Assembly: GCA_935421135.1 (NCBI GenBank)
Contig: OW285188.1
Coordinates: forward strand, 15,911,233-15,975,232
From: Bugulina stolonifera
Taxonomy: Eukaryota; Bryozoa; Gymnolaemata; Cheilostomatida; Bugulidae
DNA length: 64,000 nucleotides
Direction: 5' to 3'
Notes under the pieces: generated by a model
Database searches by the model: none
Told to the model about the DNA's origin: nothing
Seen by the model: the letters and a program-made list of their open reading frames with translations, nothing else
Program-made: the position numbers and the translations under genes
Shown here: positions 14,301 to 27,800 of the stretch, piece by piece
Numbering within the stretch: the stretch's first letter is position 1
How the letters are laid out: each line of letters begins with the position of its first letter

Positions 14301-16914
14301 ATGTATTAGTATTACTTGATGACAAATCTAAAAATGTTCCTTTTTACAAAGCCAGGCATTGTGCCGAGAGATCTAGTTATATTTTACACAGTACGATTGT
14401 ATTGGTTAGTAGGAAATCTTGGGTGAATTAGTAAAGTTGTCTCCCTCTGCAGCATTGTTGAATGTATGTTTAGTAGATTAGGATGAACTTATAAACATGT
14501 ATACTATTTCAGTATATTTATGTATGTACTGCTTAGGAATTCTAGTCATTCAAAATTGCAAGACCGAACTCAAAATTGTAACAAATGAAAGCGTAGTCTT
14601 GTTGATTTAATGCAATGTATATGACCGAGAGAGAATACAGTCAGGGTGTTTTACTCCGCTTTCATAAACATTAAAACAATGCGGTGGCAGAAACTGCAGG
14701 TTTTTTATCAACAGTTGGAACAATTGGGCAAGCTTAATTATGTTTTGCAGAACTGGCTCTGTTGCAGCCAAGCAGCTATCCTAACAATAACTACAAAGGT
14801 TGGGCTGTGTTACTAGCACCCATTTACAATATATTGTTATCATAATCATGCCTCCATTATATAGGATGAAATGTATTGAGTATTAAAATCTTTTGTGACT
14901 GCAGCAAGCAAGGAGACAGAATGTAAAGCAAGTTTGTAAAATTTTTAGATATCAGATTCGTATTCTAGTTTGTACAATACAATTAACCTTATTAAATTTT
15001 ACATATATCCATTGAAAGCAATCTAATATCAAACACAAGGCTGATAATATTGTAATTAAAATCAACGGATTAGTAACAAAAGATTGGTTTAAGATGTGAT
15101 GATATCTGCAGTGCTTAAACCCATATCTTGATGTGTGAAGTATATCAAAACTGTTTACAAATATCTTCCAACACAGTAGTCATGAAACTAGATCATGTTA
15201 TATAGATATATCAGGTATATCTTTATTCTATTAATTTGAGTGTCTAGCTAGTAGAATAGATAAATAACTCTATGGTCAAGCTGTTCAGAAATACAGCCTG
15301 GATTTTGAATATCTAAAGCTCCAGACTAAACTGTTTATTATAAAAAAGTAAGCAACTGAAACAGCCCAGACAGTTGACTGTCTACTCACTGGGTAGACGA
15401 GTTCTTATCATGACATGTAGATTTTATGGAAAATAGATTGTTCTGGTGCGATAGCCTTTACAATTACATAAATATTCATTTTTCACAACTTTGAAAAATT
15501 AACCAATTGATTGTAGGCTACTACCTGCTGATAGAGATAGCCTGAGGACTAGGAATATATTTGCTGATGAGTTGGAGGGCTTCTTTCCTCGCCTCGTTAG
15601 GGACAAGTAAAGCTATGGTTCCATTCTTTAGCACACTTAGTATATGAACCTATAGACAATAAATTAGCACCAATATTATGGATTGATTCCATGTAATAAA
15701 TGTCAAAAAATAGCAAGACACAACAAAGATAAAAACCAACTACATCACTTGGCTCCTTTGAGAACAATAATAATTGTCATTTACAATTACAATCACAGCT
15801 TGGCACCACTAGTCTACTCTCTAGCCTGTGAGCTAAGAGTAGGAAACTACTTAGCTAGATTACAGTCAACATCTTCACTAGTCACTGTGTGTTTTAATGA
15901 TGGAATTAAAAGTGCACAAAAAAATCGAAGGCTAGTCTAAAATATTAATATGTTATGTCATAGCTAACCATTTTTGTTTTGAATTCAGGTAACCTTGGTT
16001 ATTTTTTCTGTGAGAGCTCTAAGTCACTGAAATATCTTAAAAACCTTTGGTTTGATTTGTAGCATCAGGTTTTTCACAGTTGAATTATACATATACATGT
16101 AATTATACTCTGCAACAAAGCAAATGACCGTTTTCAAGTTGCTATCATTGTTATACATACATGTATTATATTTGCACTGCTAGTTACATATAAAACATTT
16201 CACCTGATCAATTTCTTGCCCCGAGTTAAATTCATATTCTAAGGATTTGAGGAGTTGATCTTGGGCCCATTGAGAGGCTACATCGACTACTATTACCTCC
16301 ATATCTGACACATCTTTCCTAAAAAATTACGACAAAAGGTTTCATTATTTTACCTGAGCAATTGATTACAAAGAATGGAATGGAAAGTATTCAAACTGAC
16401 CAAATTATACTAAAATGCTAAATCAATATGCTATTGAATAGTCTAGTTTGAAATGTAAACAGTTTACATCCCTATTACTCCATGTAGGAATGAGTTCAAA
16501 CAAACCAGTGTATGAATATACTAGACAATAAGCATTAGGGAATGCAAATTACCAAGCAGTTAAAACTTATGGGGTGTAAAAGCTCAAACAATGATAACCT
16601 ACGCCGTGTATTCTTTGCATTATTTTTTTTATTAATTTGGTTTGTCATAATATAAATATACATGTAATTATCAATGTCATGATTATAAGTTCAATCTAAT
16701 TAACCTGGAGGTATGATATTCTGTAAATGTATACTGTTAATATAATACTAATATATCATAAATACCCAGTACACCTCTTAGTTATTATACATAGACATGT
16801 GTAAACATACCAGCAAGATGAATGTCTGTTATCAGAGATATCCACCTACCTTTGCGTTTCCTTGGCAGCTAAAGTTGAACGTAGTAAAAAGGATAAAAAT
16901 ATTAGCTTCCACAT
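8330..16914 (-). CDS. Secreted, membrane-anchored M14 metallocarboxypeptidase (A/B type)
   Basis: A zinc exopeptidase that removes C-terminal residues, made as a pro-enzyme outside the cell. Minus-strand exons: 16850-16914, 16204-16318, 15525-15649, [one small exon], 13552-13653, 12576-12683, 11551-11670, 11248-11341, 10126-10261, 9616-9767, 9230-9374, 8330-8756. Exon 1 encodes a signal peptide and exons 2-3 the M14 propeptide. Bovine CPA equivalents are present: zinc ligands HAREW (His69/Glu72) and the His of SFHSYGQ (His196), Arg127 in YWRKN, Asn144-Arg145 in LNRNW, Tyr248 in YVASG and Glu270 in YTIEL. Position 255 aligns with Glu, which suggests a B-like preference for basic residues (inference). 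The last exon adds about 90 Ser/Thr-rich residues and a hydrophobic C-terminal end with no cytosolic tail, as in GPI-anchored proteins. Phase shows that one exon is missing between exon 3 (phase 2) and 13653; a 28-nt candidate near 15079-15106 would restore the frame but uses a weak donor. Confidence 0.9.
8797..8817 (+). repeat. G-run tract (possible quadruplex)
   Basis: Runs of 8, 6 and 4 G separated by A and TT, in the carboxypeptidase intron next to the last exon; on the coding strand this is C-rich. Quadruplex formation is inference. Confidence 0.5.
10622..11205. mobile_element. Non-autonomous DNA transposon, MULE-like, in a carboxypeptidase intron
   Basis: A 584-bp insertion flanked by perfect 9-bp direct repeats CTCATTGCA at 10613-10621 and 11206-11214. 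Its ends are inverted repeats of about 35 bp that begin GGGGAGCTT and run through AAAGTATTATTTTCAGCTGG with one mismatch seen (position 10). There is no transposase; the interior is AT-rich with only a short, low-complexity ORF. A 9-bp target duplication with long inverted ends fits Mutator-like elements best; hAT or Merlin would give 8 bp. It lies wholly within the intron between exons at 11248 and 10261 and does not touch splice sites. Confidence 0.8.
12181..12192 (+). repeat. Homopolymer of 12 G
   Basis: Uninterrupted run of G in a carboxypeptidase intron; a likely length-variable or sequencing-error-prone site. Confidence 0.6.
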
Positions 16915-18673
16915 TTTACTATGATTATATGCTTTTACGATTTCAACGTCGACCATTATAATATTATATTATGTACATATAAAACCTCTGCAACAGCAGA
17001 TGACTCTTTCCTAATCTTCTCTTCCTTCAGCATGCTGACATATTTCCTACTCTAAGTACTAGTTACACACATTATGTATGTAATCTATAAGTAGACTTGA
17101 GTGAATCAGATTGCTCCCAATGGGGGATCAGCTGGTTGAATGGGTGCAGTGTTATCAAATGAACATTATTCACACCACATGTTCTACATTGCATTGTTTT
17201 AGGCTCCACCCACTTACAAAAAGCAAATTTATAAACTGGTTATAACTAAGTTACTACTCAAGAGTAATCATTGCTTCATACAAAACCATAATTATATCCA
17301 TTAGATTGTGCTTCAAAAATTTCCATGGCTTGTGTGAGTGTGTTGTTCCAATGGCAGCAAAATAAAAACCTCAGAATAAAGATTGAATCCTAACATACAA
17401 CTATGAGATGCAGCATTATGTGCCATATTGTATTATGGGATTATCTTGTCTAGGAAATCTATTTGCTACAGAACTGGTTCTACTGGTGCTATGCCAGTCC
17501 TAAAATGGTAGAAATATTTTTCATTTTGAGATTTGCCATATGCACGGTTGTAGAAATTATAGTTCAGCTACTGTGTAACAGATCAATATGTTGTACAGTG
17601 AGCACGGTGGTATAGTTTGGGCCTACCACTAAACGCAATGCACTGTAGGGTGTGGGTGGCGTTGGTTCAGAATGCCAAAGACTGTGTGGCCTGATGCACA
17701 TAAATGGTTCCACTATCATCATTATAATTTTTAACTCTATATGCCTTACTATGGTTTTATATGTACATGTACAGGTACACGTTAATTTCCCATTTAGACT
17801 GTAACAGCTGACAGGAAGGCATTTAAAAAATTACTAATTTACTAAATAACTTTTTTACCATTACAATGTAGTGGAACTGTTTATTGGTCCTGTAATTATT
17901 TAGTCATTATTCAGGCAGAAAAGCAAAGCCAAGGAGTTATGTTGTGAAAATTGGGTAGCTGTGTAAAAATAATACATCTAGAAAGGAGAATTGTGGCATT
18001 TAGTATATATACTGTAGCTGCTGCATGTATGGGAGGAAACAAACTCCACAATTTTATTAATCAGAATATATATTACAGTATGTGTTGGGGATGCCACAAC
18101 TCCAAAGTTGACCAGTTTCATCATAAACTTACTTTCCTAAGGCACAATATCTCTCAACATATCTTGGTGAGTTACCACCATGTACGATTGTTTATACACG
18201 TAGTCCATAATATGATACACAGAATGACACACAGACAGAATAGTGAATCTGGTAGCATGTGTATTTTGATTATTTTGTATCACACACTGGGTAACAGTAA
18301 TATAAAAATAAATAATCCAATACATAAAATATAAGCATACAACTACATAAACATGTGTAAATATATCCTCTACAAGTTGACTAGGTACAACATTGATATT
18401 CCCAAGTATAAAATGTATAATAGCGTCTGAGACAGTACTGACTCCTATAATGTAGCAATAGCCAGCAAAATAATTCCCTTGAAACTAATATAAATTATGC
18501 ACAAAATTGAAAAAGAGGCAAGTAGACGTACACTATCAATATACACTGTATATATTTCAGCTGGTTTCAAGTATTACCATTACCATGGATATATATGCAC
18601 ATCTTATATGAAATATTACAGTATGTAGTAAACTTAAAATTTTAATTGTTATAATGTACAGTAGATATACGTT
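16915..18673. other. Spacer between carboxypeptidase 5' end and nostrin 3' end
   Basis: About 1.9 kb of AT-rich DNA. It should contain the carboxypeptidase promoter (minus strand, above 16914); I could not pick out a firm TATA box. The only other item is a tRNA-like SINE remnant at 17601-17680. The ORF around 17951-18334 is low-complexity and has no recognisable domain. Confidence 0.45.
17601..17680 (+). repeat. tRNA-derived SINE-like fragment
   Basis: Shows an A-box-like TGGTATAGTTTGGG at 17608 and a B-box-like GGTTCAGAATGCC at 17664, in a locally GC-richer stretch beginning AGCACGGTGG. The A-to-B spacing (56 bp) is longer than in a normal tRNA and there is no cloverleaf, so a tRNA-derived SINE head is more likely than a tRNA gene. 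Confidence 0.35.
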
Positions 18674-18679
18674 TTTATT
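18674..18679 (-). terminator. Poly(A) signal of the nostrin gene
   Basis: AATAAA on the minus strand, about 180 nt beyond the nostrin stop at 18859. Confidence 0.45.
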
Positions 18680-18858
18680 TCAGGCAAATGGTGAATAGCC
18701 CATGCGATAGTCATGTAACATGCTAGATTTCTGTCATGTTATGCTATACACTTCACTTCAAGTTTCTCCATGTTTGGAGTTGTCTCCACATGAATTACAG
18801 CTTATATCGGCTATAGAGATCCTTGTAATATCCACCATATACTCAGTATTTACCAGAA

Positions 18859-21800
18859 TCAACTGATCTCTTCAACATATGTCTCGGGAATCACACCAAC
18901 ACAACCCCGTAGCTCCGCCTTCCACCAGCCATCGCTATGTTTTTCCAGTATGTTAACTTCATTTCCTAAACAGACAATAATATATTGATACATGTATAGT
19001 AGATGGCACATAAAACTAAAATTATAGAATCTAAATGTTTCAAAAGATGGTCATAAATAATAACGAACGAGTTCAATGCACACAAATTTAAAGAAAAACT
19101 GAAAGAAGCTCAACTAATGAAATTATTTGAATAGCAATATTGAAGTTGTCCCCACTTGGGGGTAGACAACCCTGAATTCTGCTAACTTTGTCACACCCAA
19201 GTTGTTGGCTGTCAAAGGAGGATAGCTTAGACATGACACTAGGTATATTACTATATAGTATTTACATACAGTAGTGCATTAATACATATATAAATATAAC
19301 ACATACCTTCTTTGACATTGAGCTCCGTGGACTGTGTACCATTAAAGTCATATAATACTCTACATATACATAACACTGACTGATGGTTGTTGACCTCAGT
19401 AGCACCGTAAGAGCTGACACGAGACGCACCGTCATAATTATCTTCAAATTCATCATCTACCTCATTGTCTGAGTAGTAGTCATCGTGGTCTATGCTCTCA
19501 TATGGAGCTGTAATATAATATGACATTGTTGGTAGTCGATAGTATTGGGAGTTGTCTGTTCTTTATGAGAATTAGTTGTACTTTGCAGATATAGTAGGGT
19601 AATTGTAGGGTAGGTATAGCACAGAAACCATGAGTTTGGTGTGGAGTGAATGGTGGAAGAGAGAATGTCTGGAATGGAGGTAGATACTCGTATGTTGACA
19701 TCAACTGATACTGTACTATAGTACTATACAATGTACATGCACTATCTGTTGATGTACAATAGTTATACTAGAGGACACTTACTTCCATCAGTAGGAGAGT
19801 CATGGCTACCGTCTGCTCTACCTCTAGAGGAGAAATCTGCTTCATTAAACCCTTCAGCTATGAGATGTACAGGTACTCGGAGCACTGTAGTAGGTAGACC
19901 CTGCAGTGTTCAAGTATACAGTACATAGTACATGCCTAGTAGTAGTTATATAGAGTGTAGAATGCAAACACAATGGATGCCAGCATCAACATAATATTAG
20001 AAAATAATGTCATTCAACAATAATAAATTAAAGCTCATCCAACCCAGGAGCAGGTGAATGGTGTGAATGTGATGAGAATAGTTCAGAGTTATCTCCCTTA
20101 GAAAAAAATATCAAAGCATTTCAAGAATAACATATTTCTGGTCACAAATATTTTTTGATAAATACATAGAAGTCGTCTGTTCACAGCAACATGATGTAGA
20201 GTAGGTAGTTAGGTGTGTTATATCCATATCATTAATTACATATTACTTATTCTTACATTAAATGACATAATACATGTATATAGTAATAAGTACAATTGTA
20301 TAATACACACATGTGATGGATTGTATAGAATTAATTAGTATTTTGGCTATAACATACAATATTCATAATGTTCATATATACATGTACATGGTTATGTGTA
20401 ATGGCCTTGGTGTATGTAACGATATTGTACTATTTCACCTCCCTAGATGAGATGAGATAATACACTGTATAACAGGAGCCTATATGCTGCCATTTACTGT
20501 ATTAGTTATAACTAGTTAATGTAAACACTACAGGAAGCTGTCTGTAGTAATGTGTTAGTAAGTATTGTAGATATATCATGGGGTGTTACTCAACCTATTA
20601 TAGCAATTAGCAATTACAAACCATAATAATTTATTAGGGTGTAAATATATGTACATGCAATGTAATATTACTATGGAACACTGGCCGTGGAACAGTGTTA
20701 TCTTAACATTACACTGTCTAAAATAAGGGTGGTGCTGTAGGTTTCAATTATGCTTTTGTAATTTAGTTTATGAATTTCCTGTTGTGATTTTTATAAAAAT
20801 TATATAAAAGTATGTGGCATAATCATGTATTATCTCACATACAATATCAATTCTCTTATTTATTGTGGAGAGGTGGACAACTCCTGCTGTACATTCAACA
20901 CCACACTGTAGATGCAAGGAGAGTAGTACGATACACAATATAATATATTATATTAATTTATATACTTACAGTTTTATCTATAGTAGTCTCCATGTATGAG
21001 GCAAACTTATACTGTGGTATCTCTTGGTTTGTACTCAGTTGATTTAGAGCTAGTGATAGTTTATAATGACTAGCATCCAGGAAGTTGAGCATTGCGTGTA
21101 CCTGTAAACATGGGCACACTTGTAGAGGTTGAATGTAATGAAATAAAATTATTCCATTCACAGTCTAAATATAACACATTAGCCAGTTGGGGTAATCATT
21201 TCATTTATTCAAACAACCAGGTTTCACTACAGGTTGACGGCTTGTCTGTTTCTACCATTTGTATTTCATATGCATAGAATACAAAGTTGGACATGGGAAA
21301 TCCCAAGAAGTAATAAGGTGAGTTGGTGGACTCACCTGACGGGCTTGACGTTTGGCTTCCTCCATAGCTTCCCGGTCCGCATAGTCGGGTTGGTTTTTAT
21401 ATATATCTACGAGCTTCTGGACCCCTTCCACTCCCTTCCTCTCTACATCGATATCTTGAGCCAGGTAATATATATATAGTGTGAGAGCCTGCCTCCGCCT
21501 CTCTTTGTCCATTTGGTGGTTCATATCCTCTGCCTACAAGGGTAAGGGCTTTGTTTGTTAGATTTTAGGCTACAATTTCGTTGCACAACACCGGGTGCTG
21601 GGTCAATAACAAAACTCTTGTATAATATGTAATAGATACACATAAAAATGTTGAGACATTAGAAAGGTGCTGGGCACACGAAGTTTAAGTTTTATGCACT
21701 TTTAGTGTCCTGGATGTAACATACACTCTTCCGGCAATACATGTAATAGGGGTAGAGAGAGGCTAAATTCACACTATCAATAACATCAATGTAACAGCAT

Positions 21801-24800
21801 TTTTGGTTTATACATTGGATAATACAACAAAGTAATGGCATGTTGGAAAGTAGAGCAACTTCTGCAACATAGGTCTTGGAGCATGGCACCCTGGGCATAT
21901 AAGTTAGGGGCTCTGTGACCGCCTCCCCTCTAGCACCGCACTGAAGACTCCAGAACCAACTCTACACCACTTACATAGGTCTCAAAGAGTATCTGCTCTG
22001 GCTGGGCTATAGCTTTCTGCCTGCTCTCAACTATTTTCCGTAGATCTTTCTCAAAGTCTATACAGACTGCGGCCTCTCCCAGCCTCTGGCAAGTCTGTAA
22101 TCATGTTTATATGAATTGAATTAATTAGTATATAATTATACAAGTACCTCTGGGAGTTGGATAGAATGTGAGTAGATAGATACCTTAGAACTAATGCTAG
22201 CAATTAAAAGCTTCATTACATCACCACATTGTTGGCAGCGTCTTGGATATTGTATACTGATAGTGTAGACTACTGACTAGTGAATAATTTGACACATTGG
22301 GCAGCCGAATGCAGTCATTAGTTTTACACCAGAGTTCTGTTGTACATGGAGTTGTACATATTTTACTTTTACTCGTGCTGGTACTGTGTACATAATGTTA
22401 TACATGCTGGCTAATAGACGCTTGGACTACTTGTGCATATGGTTGATATATTATCTACATAATAGTATTATAATTATGTTACACATAATACAACATGTAG
22501 TAATATACATGTAATACAACATGTAGTAATATAATACTACAAGTAGTAATATAATACTACAAGTACAATATAGTAATATAATACAACATGCAGTAATATA
22601 ATACAACATGTAACATACGATAACATGTACATGTAGTAATATAATACAACATTATAGTAATATAATAGTAGTAAACTCACAGTGGTCATCTGAGGTGCGA
22701 CACTTTCAAGAGTCTGTCTGTACATAGTTAGACATCTGTGTAATTCTCTCAACCTCTCCTCCTCCAGCTGTTGGAGTTGGGACATACTCTGTAATACATA
22801 CCATAAATATATACTATATAACTATATCATACCTGTACATACTCTGTAATACTGATAGCAGCAGTGAGTGAATATGGTTAGAGAGGACATACCTTGATAG
22901 ACGTACACTCCCATTCCTGTCGAGAACGTTCTGAACCCAATGAACATGAGTAATACTTCCTCCCACTCTTTCTAATAGACTCCTTTAGGGTAGCTAACTT
23001 CTTGTCCATCTACCAATACAGTATACATTATATTATATAATAATTGTCATCTAGGTACATGTAACACATATAGTATTAGTATGTACTACCCATATTCAGT
23101 AGGCTGTTGTGTACCTTGTATCTACATGTAGACATCATAAAAGCTGTAAACGTGAAGCAAATGATCTCATGACCTCTTGGGCCAGTTCTATGTTAAAATG
23201 TAAGACTCTACGCAATGTATAATTGACAAAAAAGTAGACAAAGCTGTGATATCTAAAACATCCCTGACAAATCTACACTTCAGTACAACACTTTTTGCCA
23301 TGTGTATTTGTTTATACAATACAACAAGAAGTTTATGTTAGTGACGCTGAGGAATTAATCTGGAAGCCATCAATAAGCAACGACACAAGACTTGGACCAG
23401 GGCCAAACTTACTTTTAACAATTCTTTTTCAGGAGTCTTTTTAGCTACAGTTCTTTTCTCTATAATTAGTGAATGTAGTCTTTCAGCTTCTCCCAATGAC
23501 TGGAATGACTTGATTTTGTACTGCCAAATATAGAACAATATATTATTATGATATACTTATTCATGCGTTCGAATATTGCATGTTGTATTGTAAACTAACA
23601 CGAAACATTACATAAATCCACTGCATATCATCTCTCAACGGTCATTTCCTGTGTAAACAATAGTAGCAGGTGCTAAAAAATTCAACAATTCATTAGCTTT
23701 TTAACTTTGCAACCTAAAACTGGTCATAGTTCAATTTTGCGAAGAACAAGTCACGAAAAGTTATCTTTGACTGAAAAACAAGGGTGCTGTGATGAACAAT
23801 AATATCCATACCTTCTGTTCATCTATCCTCCTATCAGATAACACTCTGGTAGCCTTTTCCACTGCTGCCTCTATCTACAAGATAGTATATATCATATAAA
23901 CGTGTATTACTATATGGTGTGCAGCGTGTAGTGGGTACATAATATTATATTCATGTACAGGTACAGCAAATATATTATAATATGATGGTAGTCAACTATT
24001 GTATGTTAAAAGACATGTTAATGAATACTATCAATCACCAGGGTCTATCTACATTGTATGGTCTGTTTCCCCTAACAGGTGAATAAGTGTAATACGGTGT
24101 ATACTACTTCCTACTTACTTAGTATGCATAGTATAACACTATATGTATATGTATATGGAGTAGATCATATAGTTAGTAAGTAGGCCCTAGTACTACATGT
24201 AGGTGTACTGTATAGCATGATTGTGATGGTAATATATTGTAGAATAAGTACACTGTGTAAGAAGTGTACTACTGTGGTGCCAACTTATCAACCAATATCC
24301 ACAATACATGTCAGTTTTCAAAAGAAAAACCTGTTAAAATTATTTTAATCAGTTACAATGCTGAACACAATACAGAGACATATCAATGGTTGACCCAGTA
24401 AGATAAGATCACTACAACTACATGTACATGTATATGATGTACAGTACCTACACGATGTACAGTACCTACATGATGTACAGTACCTACATGATGTACAGTA
24501 CCTACACGATGTACAGTACCTACACGATGTACAGTACCTACACGATGTACAGTACCTACACGATGTACAGTACCTACACGATGTACAGTACCTACACGAT
24601 GTACAGTACCTACACGGTGTACAGTACCTACACGGTGTACAGTACCTACACGATGTACAGTACCTATATGACTATATACTTAGTGAATAAACATTAAGGA
24701 TGACAGTTGACAGACATCAATCGATACACTGGTACATCATTTTATGTTTAGTGACAGCAGTTAGGTATGTTATATCCACTCCTGTTAACCTAATGTCTAC

Positions 24801-27800
24801 AGTAATTTCTCAATGGACTGCAACTACATGTATATAATCTTTAACTGTAGAATATTATAAACAATTGCAGTTTGTTTTAGCCCATCACTGTCTAGATTGT
24901 AGTGTTTGTGCAGTGCACATGTTATGTATTAAGGTGGGAGATACACACAGTATAGAGTATTGTATCAATAGTCCACTATGTACTTGTACTATAATACATA
25001 CACCAAATACTATCTAGGCTGTATTTATCTATCTCATACATGTGCATAATACTGTTGTTATTCTCAACATTATTCTAACAGTCTAATAGTTATACCAACA
25101 GCTAGTACTTCCATATGGAGACAGTCCTGTATGTACAGACACTAGCTGACTTGTCCAGGGCTGACTTGAAAACTAACTTGAAATACTAACCTAAGGTACT
25201 AGCATCACGACTAGGTGATACATATAGATACAGGTACTGATACGACTAGGTGATACATATAGATACAGGTACTGATACGATTAGGTGATACATATAGATA
25301 CAGGCACTGATACGACTAGGTGATATAAATAGATACAGGTACTGATACGACTAGGTGATACATATAGTTACAGGTACTGATACGACTAGGTGATACATAT
25401 AGATACAGGTACTGATACGACTAGGTGATACATATAGATACAGGTACTGATACGACTAGGTGATACATATAGATACAGGTACTGATACGACTAGGTGATA
25501 CATATAGATACAGATACTGATATGACTAGGTGATATATATAACGTATGCACTCACGGGTTTTTTAACCTTGACATGGTTATCGCACATGTTTCTCAGAGG
25601 CTTACATATATCCTCCATTAGACTCTCCCCTATCTTCCTGTAAGCAGACCAAGTAAACAGTTTCATAAATATCCGATAAAACTGCATACAACATAATCCT
25701 AAACACCTGCCTGTATCCTTGTATAGCTGTCACCTGTTGGCTGTTGTACCCCCATATCTGTTAGTAGTAGGCCTATATGTACGTGCACGTGCACATAGGA
25801 GTTCACAGAGAAACCTGACAGGTAAGGAATGCAAAGGAGTAGCTGGCAAACAACCACACACGCACATGTAGATATTGCTATTGTATTGGTAATTATTCTC
25901 CCCTGGGTTTACTAGTTCTCAAACCCTAGTGTATTCATCAAATCATGGGAGATATTCCACCATATTTGTATTGGGTAGAACAAGTATCCAAGGTATGTGA
26001 CAAGTGACAACTGTTTGTAATCCACTATGTTATACAATGGATATACATGTACATGTATTACATGGTATGCACCATTCATACAGTCATCAGGTAAATAGCC
26101 CTAAGGAATGGACCATCAAGAAGAGACCTTGGGGATGCTCTGTTTACAGAGAGATTAGATCTAATAGATATCATGGAGATGATTTGCCTCTGTTCCATCT
26201 AATGATACATTAATCATATTATGGGCGGATTACCAAGTCATGGTGATAGTTAGTTGGGACTAGTAGTGGAGTGTGTATAGTGGAAGTAGTAGAAGGGTAC
26301 ACAGTATTATACTATATGCATTGTACACCATCTATTGTAGAAGGGGTACTGTAGCCTCAGTACCATAACCAAGTACTTACTGGTGGGTTTCTGACTCTGT
26401 GTTCATCTCTTCCCCCACAGTTTCCCATGCTGCTGTTGCAGTCCTGTATAACAATACATACTTATAGACATAGAGACATGCTTGATACTTAAATAGATGT
26501 ATACATGTAGAGACATCTACCTTAGTATAGCATAGACCATAGACCATAGACCATAGACAATAGACCATAGACCATAGATATAGTAGTGTTCAAGTCTTCA
26601 CATAGACAAGCCGATTATGACCTGATAAAATGTTGCAATTCTTTGCTTCTGTTTCTGTTCAGTTGAAGACTAATAGATCAATGGAATGACACTGCTTCAA
26701 GTGTAATGTCTGTTCAGAGTTTAATACTAGTATATAACTTGACAGTAGAATAGATAGTACTTACAGTATAAGATGATAACTTACCCTAGCCTATTAGAAC
26801 AGGCTTTGATCAATCTGCTACTCAGCTTCTGTAGAGACTTGGCATAACTGATTTCTAAGGCAGCTCTAGAATATGAATTAAATCCATTGAATTATTATTT
26901 GCACTCTAATAACAATTACAAGCATGTCATCAGCACAGCCAGTGTTACAAGGGACATAACTCCTCAAATATAAGAACTAACCTATCAGCTATAATAGAGG
27001 CTATCTCTCTGCTGATATCTGAGCCAGCTTTTATAACATGGCGCAGTTCATCAAATCCTTCTATTCCCTGCAAAGAGACAACATGTACTGTATAGTGTGA
27101 GCGCAGAGTCTATATTATAGAGATATACATGTGCTAAAATATCTACTCATTGGATTATCTGATTAATAGTATTAGATAAGTAGTGGGTGGAGTTGTGTCC
27201 TTGTGACACTACAGTACATGTACTGTGTTACAGTAGGGGAGTAAATATGTAACTAGTAACAGTAAAAGGGAGAGATATAGGTCTACTCCAAGTGGAATAT
27301 ACTGTATGTATGACAGATGAGGAGATGGAGGGATACTGTGTTTGTTGTAGAGTAGTCAGTGTACAAGAGTAATTATGGATGTCATGCTGCTATTCACAAT
27401 AGATCCTTTTATCCAAGACAACACAGTGTAATGATATGTAGATCCTACGATACAATGCAATGGATACAATGTAATGATACCTAAATTTGATATATGAAAT
27501 ATATACATACATGTACATGTAGTGAGGGAGATAAACTTATCCTATAGACATGCACAAACAACATTGACTGCATATATCTGTGCAGTATCAATGTAGTCTA
27601 AGGATTGGTATCTACTTAGTCACATGTCCATAGAGTGTACGTGAGACAAGCTGACTACTGCATGGTGTGTGCTATGTTATGTACAGAGTAAACACATGTG
27701 ATTTAGTGTAGTAAATATGTTGGTTGTAACAGAGTAACATTGTGTATGTCAAAGGGTAGACAGTATGGCCATGTAGATCATGTAGATGTACAGGAGGGGG

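Noticed and set aside
17951..18334. 127-codon ORF and its antisense partner between two genes
   Set aside because: Its start is not an ATG, the composition is low-complexity and there is no homology I can recall.
24422..24697. 91-codon ORF of Met-Tyr-Ser-Thr-Tyr repeats
   Set aside because: It is just the translation of the 18-bp intronic minisatellite; no splice or start context supports coding.
25209..25540. Direct repeats resembling a CRISPR array
   Set aside because: Units are contiguous with no spacers and sit in an intron of an animal gene; an ordinary minisatellite.
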